From NCBI RefSeq assembly GCF_021134715.1, contig NC_060017.1, forward strand, positions 7,874,001 through 7,938,000: 64,000 nucleotides of DNA, read 5' to 3'. This DNA is from Daphnia pulex (Eukaryota; Arthropoda; Branchiopoda; Diplostraca; Daphniidae). Position numbers and translations under genes: made by a program. Numbering within the stretch: position 1 is the first letter of the stretch; each line of letters starts with the position of its first letter. The notes under the pieces are model-generated. The model was not told the origin of the DNA. It made no database searches and worked only from the letters and a program-made list of their open reading frames with translations. This document shows, in pieces, positions 25,312-36,739 of this stretch.

Positions 25312-27700
25312 CGATGCAAACCACCAGTGTATCATCTTTCAGTGGAATGTCTGCATGATTCCAACTTGTTCGCTCTCCTGCTTCATGTCGTGGTCAAAAG
25401 TTTCTGTGCCTTGGACTTTACACACCCTACATCTGGAATGGAAGAGCTGGAAACAGTAAAACTTTCTGTTCTTTTGTTGTTAAAGCCACATGATCCTAGT
25501 GACACTAAATCAGAATCTTTCCAACATGCTCTTGTTGCTCTGCATAAATTATCCGAACATCAGTTGCTGCAATTCCACATTGATCCTAAAATCGATCCTG
25601 GCCTTGTGTACCAAACCTTTCGCTCTGACAACAGGTATGCAATTTCTGATAGTTTAAGTCTCTTATTATCTTTTCTTTCTAATTTTTTCCTTCTTTTATT
25701 TGTAGCAACATTAAATTCAGATTTGTAGAAGCTTTAGATATGGAACACCTCCATGAAGTCATGATACATCTAGCTCCATTAGAATTGTCATATAAAGCTC
25801 AGTATCAATTAAAAAACCTTGTGATGGACAAGGATGTCGGCTTGCTGTTCTTCAATCTTCATCTTCGATGTTCTTAGTGAAGGAGTCAATCTTACCTAAG
25901 CCAGTTTCACACATTTCCTTCGTGGCTTGAGCATTCAGGCTCTATTAAGCAAGTAAGTGTCCTACTCCTCTTTAATAAAAATGCAAGTTTCTGTATTCCA
26001 GTAATTTCATGGTGTTCTGTGTTTTGACAGAACAGTAGCTGGAATCCGCGATCAGGCTCGGAGATGTTTCCATGCACATGGATTTTGGAGATAAATATTC
26101 TCGCAGATGGTCACTCTGCTGATGCCAATTCGCGTGCTTTTGAAGTGACCTAAAAACTCCTCTACCAGCTTGCTTTGTTCTCATCCTAATCTGTCGGATG
26201 TTGCTGAGAAAATGCGTCACCCATCCGTTTGCTCCGGAAAGATCTCAATTTTCGCAGCTCTCACAAATGACTTGGTTGCTAAAAGCCGTAGCTGTCGAAG
26301 TTTAAATTGCCTCGGAAAAAGGTCTTCATATCACACTTTTCTCGAAGTGGATGAAACTATTGAATAGTCACGATGGGCAATATTTCTGAAAGATCTTTGC
26401 TTTGTGGCTCTTTTTTTCTGGGAACAGTACAAAAATATCATGCGATCTCGACCCAAAATTGCTGTCCTGTTGAACTCCGTCAATCTTCAGGTATTAATTT
26501 GAAGAGTATAGTTTTCGTTTAGTCGATAAAAGTTTTGACCCTTGTTGATTGTTTAGGTTTCCTAATTGACTACTCCCACTATGGAACTCTTCGATCTAGG
26601 TGCCATCGAAGCGTTGGTTAAGCAGTGTGAAATCATCAGTGAAGTCCAGCTAACGAAAGTTGCTTTAATGCTTTGTTTCAGAATAACTTGCGAAGCGGAA
26701 ATTTTACCAACGCGGCTCTTGGCCAACGCCAACAAATTCTACAAAAAATTCCGAACACTCTTTTGTGTGTAGTGCAACAAAACAACATTCGATTGGAGCT
26801 TTGGGGCTTTGGGCTCGTCGTTTCTTTTACACGCCTCTTTTTTCCGGACATGGCCCATCGATTTCACCGAAAACTTTCCCCTGCTCTTCAAGCTTCCAAC
26901 ACCATTCTTACTGCTCTTGGAAACCGTCTGAGTTGGATTTTTCTAGGTTTACTTAAAATTGTGTCCTGGTATGCGTTTATTTTTTGTTAACGAATTTGTT
27001 AATTTATTCCAGGCGATGGCGATCCACTCTTATCTCTCGGACAGCGAAACAATGAGCTATTTTACAGAATCGATACTAAGACTTCTCAGTTGGAGGAAAC
27101 GTGAGGCGTTACTCACCGAAGTGATTTCTCACGCTGCTGTTTGGAACGCAGTGTGTGAGGAAGTCTCCAGCTGCCATGGAGTTACGCAAACAGCTGAGTC
27201 GTCTCGAGCAAGTGACTCTTAACCTATTGCCCATCTTCATCTGGGTAAGTGTAACATAGTCGATTGCTTTATTTAATTAAAGTTTGAACAATACAGTTTT
27301 TTTCCAATTAGTCGAAAACACTTTGTAGGAATTTGGTTTCCTGTCCAGATGAATCGAAGGCGGAAGCAGAAGGCGGAGACGGATAGCCTCGGTTTATTAA
27401 GAGCAGGCATGATTCCTGCTCTCGATGAGGAGCAATTAGCAGAACCCCATCAGGAACGTTCCGTATGCCAAACCAATTCCACGTTACTTCCAGGCACAAT
27501 GAAAAGAGCTAGTAAAAAACCTTACCCACATCCAGCCTATCGTCAGCCTCTGGTGTACCGTGTGATGAAGAGGATCACGTCCTCGGTGTTGATCCCGTTA
27601 CCTTGGGAATGCAACAGTTGGGTGGCGCATCATTGACCTTGTTTGACATGCCTGTCAATGATCCACATCGATTGGAAAAAGTTGGAGCTCTACCAACTGC
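25312..27700 (+). pseudogene. Broken multi-exon gene fragments, family not recognised
   Basis: Several protein-like pieces on the plus strand lie in order but are split by stops and shifts: PPVYHLSVECLHDSNLFALL (from 25318) with a long continuation, VEALDMEHLHEVMIHLAPLE (about 25728), TMELFDLGAIEALVKQCEII (26578), AMAIHSYLSDSETMSYFTES (about 27013), and KKPYPHPAYRQPLVYRVMKR (about 27516). Short intron-like gaps with GT/AG ends separate some. The pieces are rich in Leu and amphipathic, as in alpha-helical repeat proteins, but I cannot name the parent gene or genes; the last piece may come from a different one. A stop follows the second piece (HLRCS*), and the 26.1-26.4 kb part has no consistent frame. 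This is most likely a decayed DNA copy. Confidence 0.5.
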
Positions 27701-27807
27701 TCACAACAACAAAAGTCTGTACAAATCTGGACACGGAAGAAAGTGTATTTGTTGACAAGACCAGTCTCCACCAATGTATTGCACAATGCAGTCGACAATT
27801 TAGTAAA

Positions 27808-28717
27808 CTAATGGTGAGCCTTCTTGTTTTTTTTGTTCTTCTTTTTATTTTTCTTCTGTTTTTTCATTCTTGGGTTGGGGCAATTTTGGATTTTGTGCCC
27901 TACTTCTTTACAATTAATGCATCTAACCCGTTTTTTGCCTTTCTCTTCGACAACAGGAGGGACATAAGGACCCCAAGCTGGACTTTCACTGTCTTCATCT
28001 TCGCTGAACACAGCTGATCCCGCTTCGGATATTTGAAATGATGGTGTTGGTAAAGGTTGCTGAAGTGGAGATTTCTCACAATTTTCAAGATCATCACCTT
28101 CTCCATCAGAGTAATGTAGATGTAGTGAAGATCCTGGTGAAGAATGTTGGCCATGAGAAGACGGAGCAGGAGAATATTGTTGGGCACAACAATGAGACGA
28201 AGAAGCTGGTGAACGTTGATGGCCGTTACACAGTGAAGAAGAAGCTGGTGAAGTATTCACATTTGGAAGCGATGGAGGCTCCACAACTTCATCAGCTACA
28301 ACTTCATCAGCTACCTCTTCATCAGCTACCTCTTGATCAGATTCCGATGGCTCAACAGTGAATGAATAGGTTTTCTCCAACTCAACTGGTTCACGTTTGG
28401 ATGATTGGAAGCTATAACATTAAACAGGTAAAATATTTGTTGTTGTCAAATCTAAAAAACAAAAGAAACTTACTCTTTCATGAATGTACTCAATAGCTCG
28501 GGACATCCATCTCGCACATCTCTGTAAAATGTCCACGAAGTATCTTCATACCCCAACCACTTCAGAAGGTACCATAGTCTTCGTTTTTCATCAATTCTGT
28601 GATATATATCCATGATGAAACTTTAATTTGAAGAAAATGTAATAGAATTCCATTTGGAAAAACTTACCCCACATCCAGAATTTCCTCGACTTCGAATTCC
28701 TCGTTGTGAGTATCCAT
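27808..28717 (-). CDS. Chromodomain plus CCHC zinc-knuckle protein, 258 aa
   Basis: Three exons (28717-28668, 28596-28474, 28411-27808) sum to 777 nt with matching phases, giving an intact 258-aa protein. Residues 5-58 form a chromodomain: EEFEVEEILDVG, then LWYLLKWLGYEDTSWTFYRD, then CPELLSTFM. The Trp pair and the YLLKW strand of the methyl-lysine-binding fold are present. A long acidic and Ser/Pro-rich middle has tandem EVADE repeats and SPASSS/SPGSS repeats. Near the C-terminus is a zinc knuckle, CINCKEVGHKIQNC (C-X2-C-X4-H-X4-C), then a Lys/Asn-rich basic tail. Chromodomains read methylated histones; zinc knuckles bind nucleic acid. Both also occur in Ty3/Gypsy elements, but no reverse transcriptase or integrase is nearby. 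It is the only intact gene in the 25-41 kb mosaic, and nuclear by inference. Confidence 0.78.
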
Positions 28718-28929
28718 TGTTTGTTTTGAAATTTTGAATGGAAAAAAACAAAACAAACTTTTAATCTGAACGGTATGTACTAATTATGTGTTCTTAACAC
28801 TAGATGGCAGTCAAACTATTTTTTGCAGTCGACTGTGGAAAACGTCATTGGATTGATTCCTCCAAAATTTCTACAGGTATAATTTAATGCTGTCGTGGTT
28901 TCCAATTAACATTTTACTATATAAGAATT

Positions 28930-30204
28930 GTGTATTTTTCCATAATCAGACTGGCAGTGCATTCCTCAAAATTATCTACTTCGGGCGACCACCCTTTGTC
29001 CATGCTGAGTCCAGAATCAAATATCTATTACTTGTTGTTCTCCATTTCTTTACCCAGTCCTAATCAGTGCAAAGTCCCAACGTTCCAACTCTGGAGTGGA
29101 TTAAGTCATCAACCGCTACGATTTCTACCATCTTTCAACGTCCATCCGTTCACTCTGAACTTCCTTTGTTCGAAAAAGAGATCTGTCAGGTCATTGATCT
29201 ACTGTAGTAATCGACCATCTCATCCAATTATGGACTTGTTTACTACCCAAGTGCTAATCCACTCTCATGGTAAGACCTCTAATTGTTCTCTACGAATGTC
29301 TTTAATTCGGAATACTAATTCTTTTCCATTACCAGATTTCAATCGATTGATGCTGGTAGCTGAGTCTTTGACAACACTTTTATTTCCATTCTCTTCCTTC
29401 TGACGACGATCGCATTCCTTCAGAGGTACAATTTACTTTTTGAACTGACAACTTTCTTTCACTAAAATCGCTTGTTATTTTTTTCTAGGCTAATTTGTGC
29501 ATGGTGGCTATTGATAATGACCAAAATTACCATACCGGAAGATCTGCCCTCTTTCCGACAGCACAAAGAGTTGGCAGATGAGTTGAGAGAGGTGCTTACC
29601 AAATTACAACAGACTCCAACCACTTCACAATCGTCATCTACGTCATACAATAGACAGGCCCCAAACACTAACATACATTCTTCATCCTCGTATGAGAGAA
29701 TTATTTTCTTAATTGTTATTGTTTTCTTCTCTTCATCTAACGTTTTTAAGTTATTTGCACAGAAACAAACAACGCCAATCGTGGTCTCCAATGGCGCTGG
29801 CAAGTGGATAGCTTCTGTTCTGGAACGATGGGAAGCTTTTCAAAAGATTTTCAAAAAAATTTCTTGAACCAATTTGCTCACATGTTTTCCGTTTATGAAT
29901 ACTTTTTTAACCAACCCAATCAGGTAGTAAAAAATTTAAAATGCTTGCTTCACGATCCGCGGTGTTTTTAAATCATTTTACGTCATAGGATATGGATTCT
30001 TGGCTATCAAACAGAGACCAAGTTCATCCGTTTGATAAAACGACTTTTCTGTCGGATCAACCTAGACCGCATCTCCGGTTCATGTCGTGTTTCCTGGAAA
30101 GTCAAATGTTTGCTAACTTCATTGATGCCAAAGTTCTGGCCTATTATGGTCAATACAGCCACTCTGTTCGCGTGTTGGACGCACGTATCAAACTTTTGAA
30201 GTAA
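28930..30204 (+). pseudogene. DENND5-type DENN-domain gene fragment
   Basis: DENND5 proteins are Rab exchange factors. Recognisable pieces in order: LPSPNQCKVPTF (about 29049), DFNRLMLVAESLTTLLFPF (29336-29394), the ANLCMVAIDNDQN and IPEDLPSFRQHKELADEL pair (about 29491-29590, in two different frames), GAGKWIASVLERWEAFQKIF (about 29793) and FLSDQPRPHLRFMSCFLESQ with MFANFIDAKVL (30047-30147). The intron at about 29270-29335 keeps its GT/AG ends, so this is a DNA copy, not a retrocopy. A frameshift at about 29525, stops after SSF (29401) and after KIS (29864) and missing exons make it non-functional. Confidence 0.75.
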
Positions 30205-30339
30205 ATCCCTTAAAAAAGTCAAGTACAAAAATCGCTTCAGCCGCTGATTGACAGTTATTTTTACAATGGTAATGGCCAACACGTTGATCTCTTTGTATTT
30301 GAGGTTTATTTTTCAACATTTCCCTAATTTCTTTTATGC

Positions 30340-31035
30340 AAATTCTTTAGCTCTTGAGTGGATATCCAAGAATGGAGAAGTCGTTGTCCGAGTATCTCCT
30401 TTGAGAACAATTCGTGGCATACCTAGCCACTTGACATGTTGCAAGACCAAAAAACAATTCGTTTACGGCCTTCTCAAAGGAATTGGTGCCAATCTACATT
30501 CCCAGTCTCTTATCCAATTCGGACAAATGGTGGGTTATTTTTCAGACTGGAACAAACAGACATACAATTCAATAACCCATTTATATTTTTGACAGATTTT
30601 ATCCATGTGCGGGGAAAAAGCGCCAGACATGAAAAATCCTTTTCTATGTCGATACGATTCCAAGCTGGATGCTTTAATCACACTCGACTCTTATGTCTTG
30701 GACAGCACTCACTGGAATAATGACGAGCAACATTCATTAGTGCCAACGACCGACTTGCTCATCAATTACAAGATGATTCAACCATGGTTCGACAACAAGG
30801 AACATGTTCTTGTTGTTGTTCCGGAAGCTTGCGGGAAAAGGTAACTCCTTTTCATTTAGCCAAAATTGTCGATTTCTTGAGAAACTAACGCTGATTGTTT
30901 TCTATCGATTTAAATGTGAATCAGCCTGCTTGTCAAACACTGCTTAAGGCAGATGCGATCCACACGCATTGTAATTTTCCATTGCAAGCTTCAACTACTC
31001 CGCAGAACGTTCTTCATAAATTGCTTCAGGTACAA
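30340..31035 (+). pseudogene. Cytoplasmic dynein-2 heavy chain (DYNC2H1-type) fragment
   Basis: DYNC2H1 drives retrograde intraflagellar transport. Pieces: LEWISKNGEVVV with GIPSHLTCCKTKKQFVYGLL and GLLKGIGANL (30355-30530), a 66-bp intron with GT/AG ends, ILSMCGEKAPDMKNPFLCRY, TDLLINYKMIQPWFDNKEHV, and the P-loop stretch VVVPEACGK (about 30810-30838), then HCNFPLQASTTPQNVLHKLL (about 30980-31030). These match the region around AAA3. Only about 200 of more than 4000 residues are present, and the third exon begins off frame with an inserted segment, so this is a fragment. It directly follows the DENND5 piece with no shared gene history, implying a joined mosaic. Confidence 0.68.
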
Positions 31036-31065
31036 AATCGGATATGTTTCAGTCGTCTTTGTTCG

Positions 31066-31320
31066 ATTGACAAGGACGAACTGCTGGACGACCATCAACC
31101 ACCACTGGTTAGCCACTTGCAACAGTCACCGGCCAAACGATGCTGTCTGGGTCTACCGCTGTCCGTCAGCTTGCCGTCGAGTCCCAGCTCGGATAGTTCG
31201 TCCTTGCAGAGTTCCATGATGGCCAAACGGACCCGAATCTACACGGCCGACCAGTTGGCCATCCCGCCGACAAACGGCCAGCAGCAGCAGCCGGTGGTGA
31301 TTGTCATAATGTTATGGTGA
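31066..31320 (+). pseudogene. Open segment of unknown origin, Ser/Pro/Gln-rich
   Basis: After the dynein piece, one frame stays open for about 250 bp: LQQSPAKRCCLGLPLS, SLPSSPSSDSSSLQSS, AKRTRIYTADQLAIPPTNGQ and a poly-Gln run. Its composition resembles a disordered region of a regulatory protein. I do not recognise the parent. There is no start or end signal of its own. It is probably another captured exon. Confidence 0.3.
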
Positions 31321-31514
31321 TTGTTATAATGTTATGTGTTTCAGAATTTCAGTGTTACAGTGTTTTGATGTTCCTGCACACTTTGCTGAACGTTGGTGAA
31401 CAGAAACTGTGATTAGCAAAGAATGTGTGAAAGTGTGTGTGTTTCTATGTGTGTAAATTGGTAATAGTACATATACATTCACATTTAAATAGAGCAAAAG
31501 GTAAAGGGCACTTA

Positions 31515-31758
31515 CATTATCTCCAACGACTGCGGTTAGTGTTTCAGTAACCTCCATGAAGTCATCTGCCAGTTCTAAATCAAAATTGCACTGACCATTT
31601 GAAGCCATGGTCAAAGAAACGAGGTTCTTTAACGCGATCAGAACAAAAACTAATGTCCTTCTTTGTCTTCCTTTGTCTTTTTCAGGAAATTCTGAAAATG
31701 TTCTTTGGCCATAGAACACTTTTGAATTTGGAGCGTTCTGATTCGACGACAAATCCAT
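31515..31758 (-). pseudogene. Possible first exon of unknown gene fragment
   Basis: On the minus strand, an open frame with MASNGQCNFDLELADDFMEV and ETLTAVVGDN (from 31608) ends at a good donor site (AAT|GTAAGT, 31515). No matching downstream exon was found. It may be a captured 5' exon. The parent gene is not recognised. Confidence 0.3.
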
Positions 31759-31799
31759 CTTTCCGTGTCAGATAAGGCTTCGACTATCTAGTAGTTGTT

Positions 31800-32281
31800 T
31801 ATGACAGCTATCGGCCATTGCCGATTTCGTACTAGACGAAAGCTTCAAAATACTAATTCGCTTTCATACTTTAAATGGTATTTTCAGTAATAATTAATGG
31901 TTCTGTTTTCAGGAGTGATGTTGACCAGGACAATCCTCAACATGAAAAGTATGCTACGTCTTTTATGGGTTCTCTGATCCAAGAACTTGAGTTATAGGTA
32001 CTGATTTTAACCACAGAAGAGTTTTTTCTAACCAAAATTAAACTTCAAGGTTGTATTTGAGATTTTTAGAGTAAGGTTTTACATTGTTACATAAGAATAA
32101 TCTATACTAAAACTATTGTTCATTGTGCAGCAACGGTATAACCAAAATCCCCTGGCCCTGTTGAGAATCATTCGAGATTGTATGTGTTCGGAACATAAAC
32201 TTTTCCATCAAGCTGAATATCTAAATAATTTATCAGATATTTTTTTAATCACACATCTTTTTCAAATAGGTAATGGTTTTA
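31800..32281. other. Mosaic DNA with no named gene
   Basis: AT-rich sequence with one short open stretch (LLRIIRDCMCSEHKLFHQAE, about 32158-32220) that may be another exon scrap. No domain was recognised. Confidence 0.3.
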
Positions 32282-32414
32282 TTATATTAAAAAATCCATA
32301 TTGCTTCTTTGATAATTTCATTTTATTCGTGGGTCATGGAGAGTAGGAAGTCAAGTTTACTATGAGCCAAGACATCTGTGGAGCTCCACCACCACCTCTT
32401 GTTTCTGGATATTC
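32282..32414 (+). repeat. Direct repeat copy 1, 133 bp (identical to 34192-34324)
   Basis: This 133-bp block is base-for-base identical to 34192-34324, exactly 1910 bp downstream. It includes the coding-like start of the ZP fragment (MSQDICGAPPPPLVSGYS). Flanking bases differ on both sides. Confidence 0.93.
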
Positions 32415-33772
32415 TCAACGAACCAATCCATTCATTGAGGTAAAATTGTTGTTAATGTTTGTTGGTTAATTTTGCTTATTATTTTTGATAATTACAGCAC
32501 AGGTCGTTGATTCAGTTGGATACTGATCTAGTTCAGGAGTACGACACCAACATTCTTAACCTGCGTTAGGCCCGAAGACTACAAACGTACCTTCACGTTT
32601 GATTTGTCTTCTGTTGTTGGAGAAACCAATCTGGCTATTGTGCGGACACACCCTGGTAAGCAAATTCCAAGAGCCCGTCAACGAATACGTCGACAAACCA
32701 ACAATTAATACATTTTACTTCATTGTTAATCGAGAGCAACTAATACAAATTAAATACGAGCCCACATTTTTTTAACTTTTCGTTCTTAGGACCCAAATTG
32801 TGGATGGAGATTCAGGATGGAGTAGGTCCTACTGCTCCTCCTGTTCTGGGTCCCGTGTTTTTAGGCCAAACAATTATGCTGGTCTTTACTTTGGGTGACT
32901 ATGTTTTCAACTTCGACAAAAAAGTCTTGAATTGTTGTGCAACTGATGGGCTTGTGGGCTGATTGAATTGTTGGGCAACTGATGGTTTGTTTTCAAATTC
33001 TTTTAGATTTCTGTGAGGCAATTTTTAAATGTTTTCTACTCCAGGCCAAACCAGTCAGCCTCTTGTTCTTTAAGTCGCTCCTAGTCAAAGTGCTGCCCCA
33101 GCACGTCCTTTAGTCACACAGCTTCAAGTGATTGACACTTCTTGCTCTGTTAAGCCTAAGCTCTTTGGAAATTTCCATAAAATACAAGAGTCTACTCATA
33201 CGTTGAAAACCACAACTGAATGGATTCTCTTCAAGGTAGTGGTTGTATTTTTCAAATCCTGATATGTACTTTTAACTAATTCTGCATACACTTGTGAAGG
33301 CCTTCTGTTTCCCTATTACCACGCGAGTGTTGATTCAGTGTGACATTCAAGTTTGCTTCGAAAAGTGTTATCCCCATAAACCTTGCAAGTAAGTTGTTTG
33401 AATGAAAAATTAGAGGCGTCTACTTTTGAATTTTAACGTTTTAATTTGTTTTTCAGTGTGCCTTATAATTCCCGGACTAATCGTAAACGCAGTGCAGTTG
33501 TAAATTCCACTGATACTAGCAAAGAAGTCAAAAAGTCCTGAAAGGTTGTCCATGTATCGAGCTATTGAAGTGTTCCTTCCGAAAGACGAGGATAATTTAC
33601 CGATGGGTAAATTGTGTTTTGTCTTAAAATTACTAACCATTCTTGTCTTAATTCTTATTTTAATATCCTTAGCGGAGGTAAATGGATCCGTCGATATTCC
33701 CCGGACGGATTGTTGGTCTCCTTCCAATTTTTATGGTGTCATCCTGGGATTGGGCATCGTTCTTTTAATATA
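32350..33772 (+). pseudogene. ZP-domain membrane protein fragment
   Basis: Zona pellucida (ZP) domain proteins form extracellular matrices, including apical cuticle in arthropods. Pieces: MSQDICGAPPPPLVSGYSQR (32363), EDYKRTFTFDLSSVVGETNL and VRTHPG (about 32575-32655), GPTAPPVLGPVFLGQTIMLV with TLGDYVFNFDKKVLNCCATD (about 32825-32945), VIDTSCSVKPKLFGNFHKI (about 33130), FCFPITTRVLIQCDIQVCFEKC (about 33304-33370), a furin-like NRKRS (33481-33495), and a final hydrophobic helix SNFYGVILGLGIVLLI (to 33772). The order fits ZP-N, ZP-C, cleavage site, membrane anchor. A stop (AAGTCCTGA, 33532-33540) breaks the frame before the anchor piece, and another stop falls in the first part. Introns are kept. 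It is a degenerate DNA copy. Confidence 0.65.
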
Positions 33773-34191
33773 GAGTTATAGTAGTTTGTCAGCAGTCTCC
33801 TCTGCACGTTAGGTGTTACTCATGTGTGTTCGTGGTCTTCAAGACTCGGTTTTACTTTGTGGACTCTGACCTGGAGTTGGTCACGATGTTGCTGACTGTC
33901 AGCAGCCATAGTTAAATAAATACAGAAGCAACTAGAGTAGAATAAATACATGGAATAGACGGTTTTGATCTGCATCAGCTATTGGTGTGGACATGTTGGG
34001 GAAGTGAACTTGAATGTCAGTATGAATTATATTTAATGTTATCATCTGTAATTTCTTACTGTGGTACCAAGGGTAATAGAGTTTGAAACTTTTAAAAATA
34101 TGGTTTTGCCTAGTTAGTGAATTGACAGAAGCATTTATTAATACGTCTATGCTAGAAGCATCCCTTTCGTTTTTGTAAAATATATGTGAAC

Positions 34192-34324
34192 TTATATTAA
34201 AAAATCCATATTGCTTCTTTGATAATTTCATTTTATTCGTGGGTCATGGAGAGTAGGAAGTCAAGTTTACTATGAGCCAAGACATCTGTGGAGCTCCACC
34301 ACCACCTCTTGTTTCTGGATATTC
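34192..34324 (+). repeat. Direct repeat copy 2, 133 bp
   Basis: Identical to 32282-32414. Here the ZP-like exon is cut after SGYS and joined to unrelated sequence beginning atccggtttgg. Confidence 0.93.
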
Positions 34325-34470
34325 ATCCGGTTTGGCTTTGCGTCCTTTCTTGACGCCTTCACCAGGCGGCATGGCTCTCGTTCCCGGAACGGGGACCATC
34401 ATACCGGAACTGGCTCCTATTACGTGACAATTGAGAAAACAACAAATTGTTATTGCGCCATTAATTATCA
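34325..34470 (-). pseudogene. Open segment of unknown origin (Gly/Pro-rich, basic end)
   Basis: On the minus strand it reads IGASSGMMVPVPGTRAMPPG, then EGVKKGRKAKPDE, and runs into the duplicated block. It resembles an exon with an AG acceptor just upstream. The parent protein is not recognised. Confidence 0.3.
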
Positions 34471-34529
34471 CGCCACTGTAACTGTACTAAGACAAATATA
34501 TATATAGATACTTCCAGTAAAATGTTTAA

Positions 34530-35131
<602 letters not shown>

Positions 35132-35325
35132 TCACGTGATTGTACTCTGATTATTTTAGAGTTTTTTCCGTGTTATTAACTTCTTCTATCTACATATTAC
35201 GTTAGTGATATTGAGACTAATGGGACAAATAAAACACAATATTATTTGTCAAAAGTAAGAATTGGTATGGAGCTTACGTCAGGTGCAGAAGACGTTAGAC
35301 AGGCGATGGGTAACCATAGAAACTA

Positions 35326-35333
35326 AAGCCTTT
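35326..35333. repeat. Target-site duplication, left copy (AAGCCTTT)
   Basis: The 8-bp AAGCCTTT directly before the left terminal repeat is repeated exactly at 41546-41553 directly after the right one. This is the mark of a transposition event. Confidence 0.8.
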
Positions 35334-35943
35334 GGGATCCGGATACAAGTAATTATTTTCACTAGTAAATATGGTATCAAGCTCTTTCAAAATTTTGTTT
35401 TATTGAAATTAAGGACACAAGTATTTTTGTTCTTAAGTAATTATGGACTGTTGTATTTAAAATTTTTAATAATTCGGGCTTTAAGTAATTCATGCAACGT
35501 GTATTTAGTCAAATACTCGCTAGTAATTATGGTCACCAGTTATTAAAATTATGTTCACAAATAATAGGTTCTATTAGTACAATTGTTCGTAAGTCACTAG
35601 CAATGACTTAAGTAATTATATTCTTAAGTAATTGTTCTCTTAAGAAATTATTTTCTTAAGTAATTATTCTCACAAGTAACTATTTTCTTAAGTAATTATT
35701 ATCTTATGTATTTACACGGTGTAAACACTTTTATTATTTTGTATTTAGAGAATTAAAGTGAAACGTCATTTATTGATTGCGTTATTGCGTTTGCGTAGGT
35801 TCAGGTTGCGTACAAACTTTTACGCGTTTGCAGGTTTAAAGCGCGCCTGGAAATTACATCAACAGTTTCGAGTTGTCTGCTTGTAACTTGTCAGTTTGTT
35901 TTTTTCCAAAAGTCAGACAAGAGTTAATTGCTGGTTAATTGAG
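35334..35943 (+). repeat. Left terminal inverted repeat with AAGTAATTA array
   Basis: About 610 bp. The outer 370 bp carry at least eight irregularly spaced copies of AAGTAATTA, often as TTAAGTAATTA. The inner 200 bp are unique sequence matching the right repeat. Confidence 0.85.
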
Positions 35944-36077
35944 TCTCAAAAGTGAAAATAGGCGTTGTTTGTGAAAAATATTTTGTCTTGGGTAACATAT
36001 TCTCTTTCTTTATAAGTAGACGTAAGATAACATTTATGTTGATAACAAAATGTTTGTTTATTCTGTCTATTTGTTAA

Positions 36078-36700
36078 GAATCAAATTGTTGGTAGACCCA
36101 AATTGTTACACCAGTTAAAGGAAACAGGAGTTTCATCAGAAGAGATTCAGCATCATCAGTACTACAACCAGGTGGTTTTGGATGTCAAACAAATTTTAAA
36201 ATGCTTCCCTCCAGGTAGCTATAATATTTCTTTTATGTATATTTTCTATTCTTAAAATGTTGTTATCCGCCTAGGTATTAATGAAAATATTCAAGCAGAC
36301 CTCCAAGTAAAAGTCACAGAGCTGATAATAAGAGTTCTGATAGCAAATGAAGGTCTCCATTACTATCAGGTTATAGCAAAATTAAATTACGAAGATGATC
36401 CTCATATAATTATTATGCTTCCATGCACAGGGTTTTCACGATATTGCCATCACACTGTTGCTTGAATTAGGAGAAGAGAAAAGTTACAGTGTGTTATGCA
36501 GACTTTCCCAATCACATTTCCAACTGTTTATGGGACCAGATATGGAGCCTATCTACAATGGAAATTCTTAACTTAGTGTATGCACTAGTCAAAAATGAAA
36601 ATCGTGATTTGTACAATTATTTGATGAGGTATTTGAAACACCTCTCCCCCCCCACCCCTAAAAAAAAGAGAGAAAGATTCTCTATATTTCAAGAGAGCAT
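36078..36700 (+). pseudogene. TBC1D20-type Rab GAP fragment (captured)
   Basis: TBC1D20 is an ER-anchored Rab GTPase-activating protein. Three exon pieces: QVVLDVKQILKCFPPG (to about 36213), ELIIRVLIANEGLHYYQ (to about 36369), and after an intron GFHDIAITLLLELGEEKSYS with SHFQLFMGPDMEP, continuing in another frame as MEILNLVYALVKNENRDLYN (36561-36630). The LHYYQGYHDI motif and MDPTMD-like stretch identify the family. A frameshift near 36545 and absence of the catalytic N-terminal part and the membrane helices make it a fragment. Confidence 0.75.
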
Positions 36701-36739
36701 TCCTATATTTCAAATTTTATGAATGTGAAGAATGTAATT

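Noticed and set aside
28038-28361. 107-aa plus-strand frame with HQLQLHQLPLHQL repeats
   Set aside because: Antisense shadow of the EVADE and Ser/Pro repeats of the chromodomain gene.
32282-34324. 133-bp direct repeats as LTRs of a retrotransposon
   Set aside because: The repeats lack TG...CA ends, no target-site duplication flanks them, and the sequence between is a ZP-gene fragment, not gag or pol.
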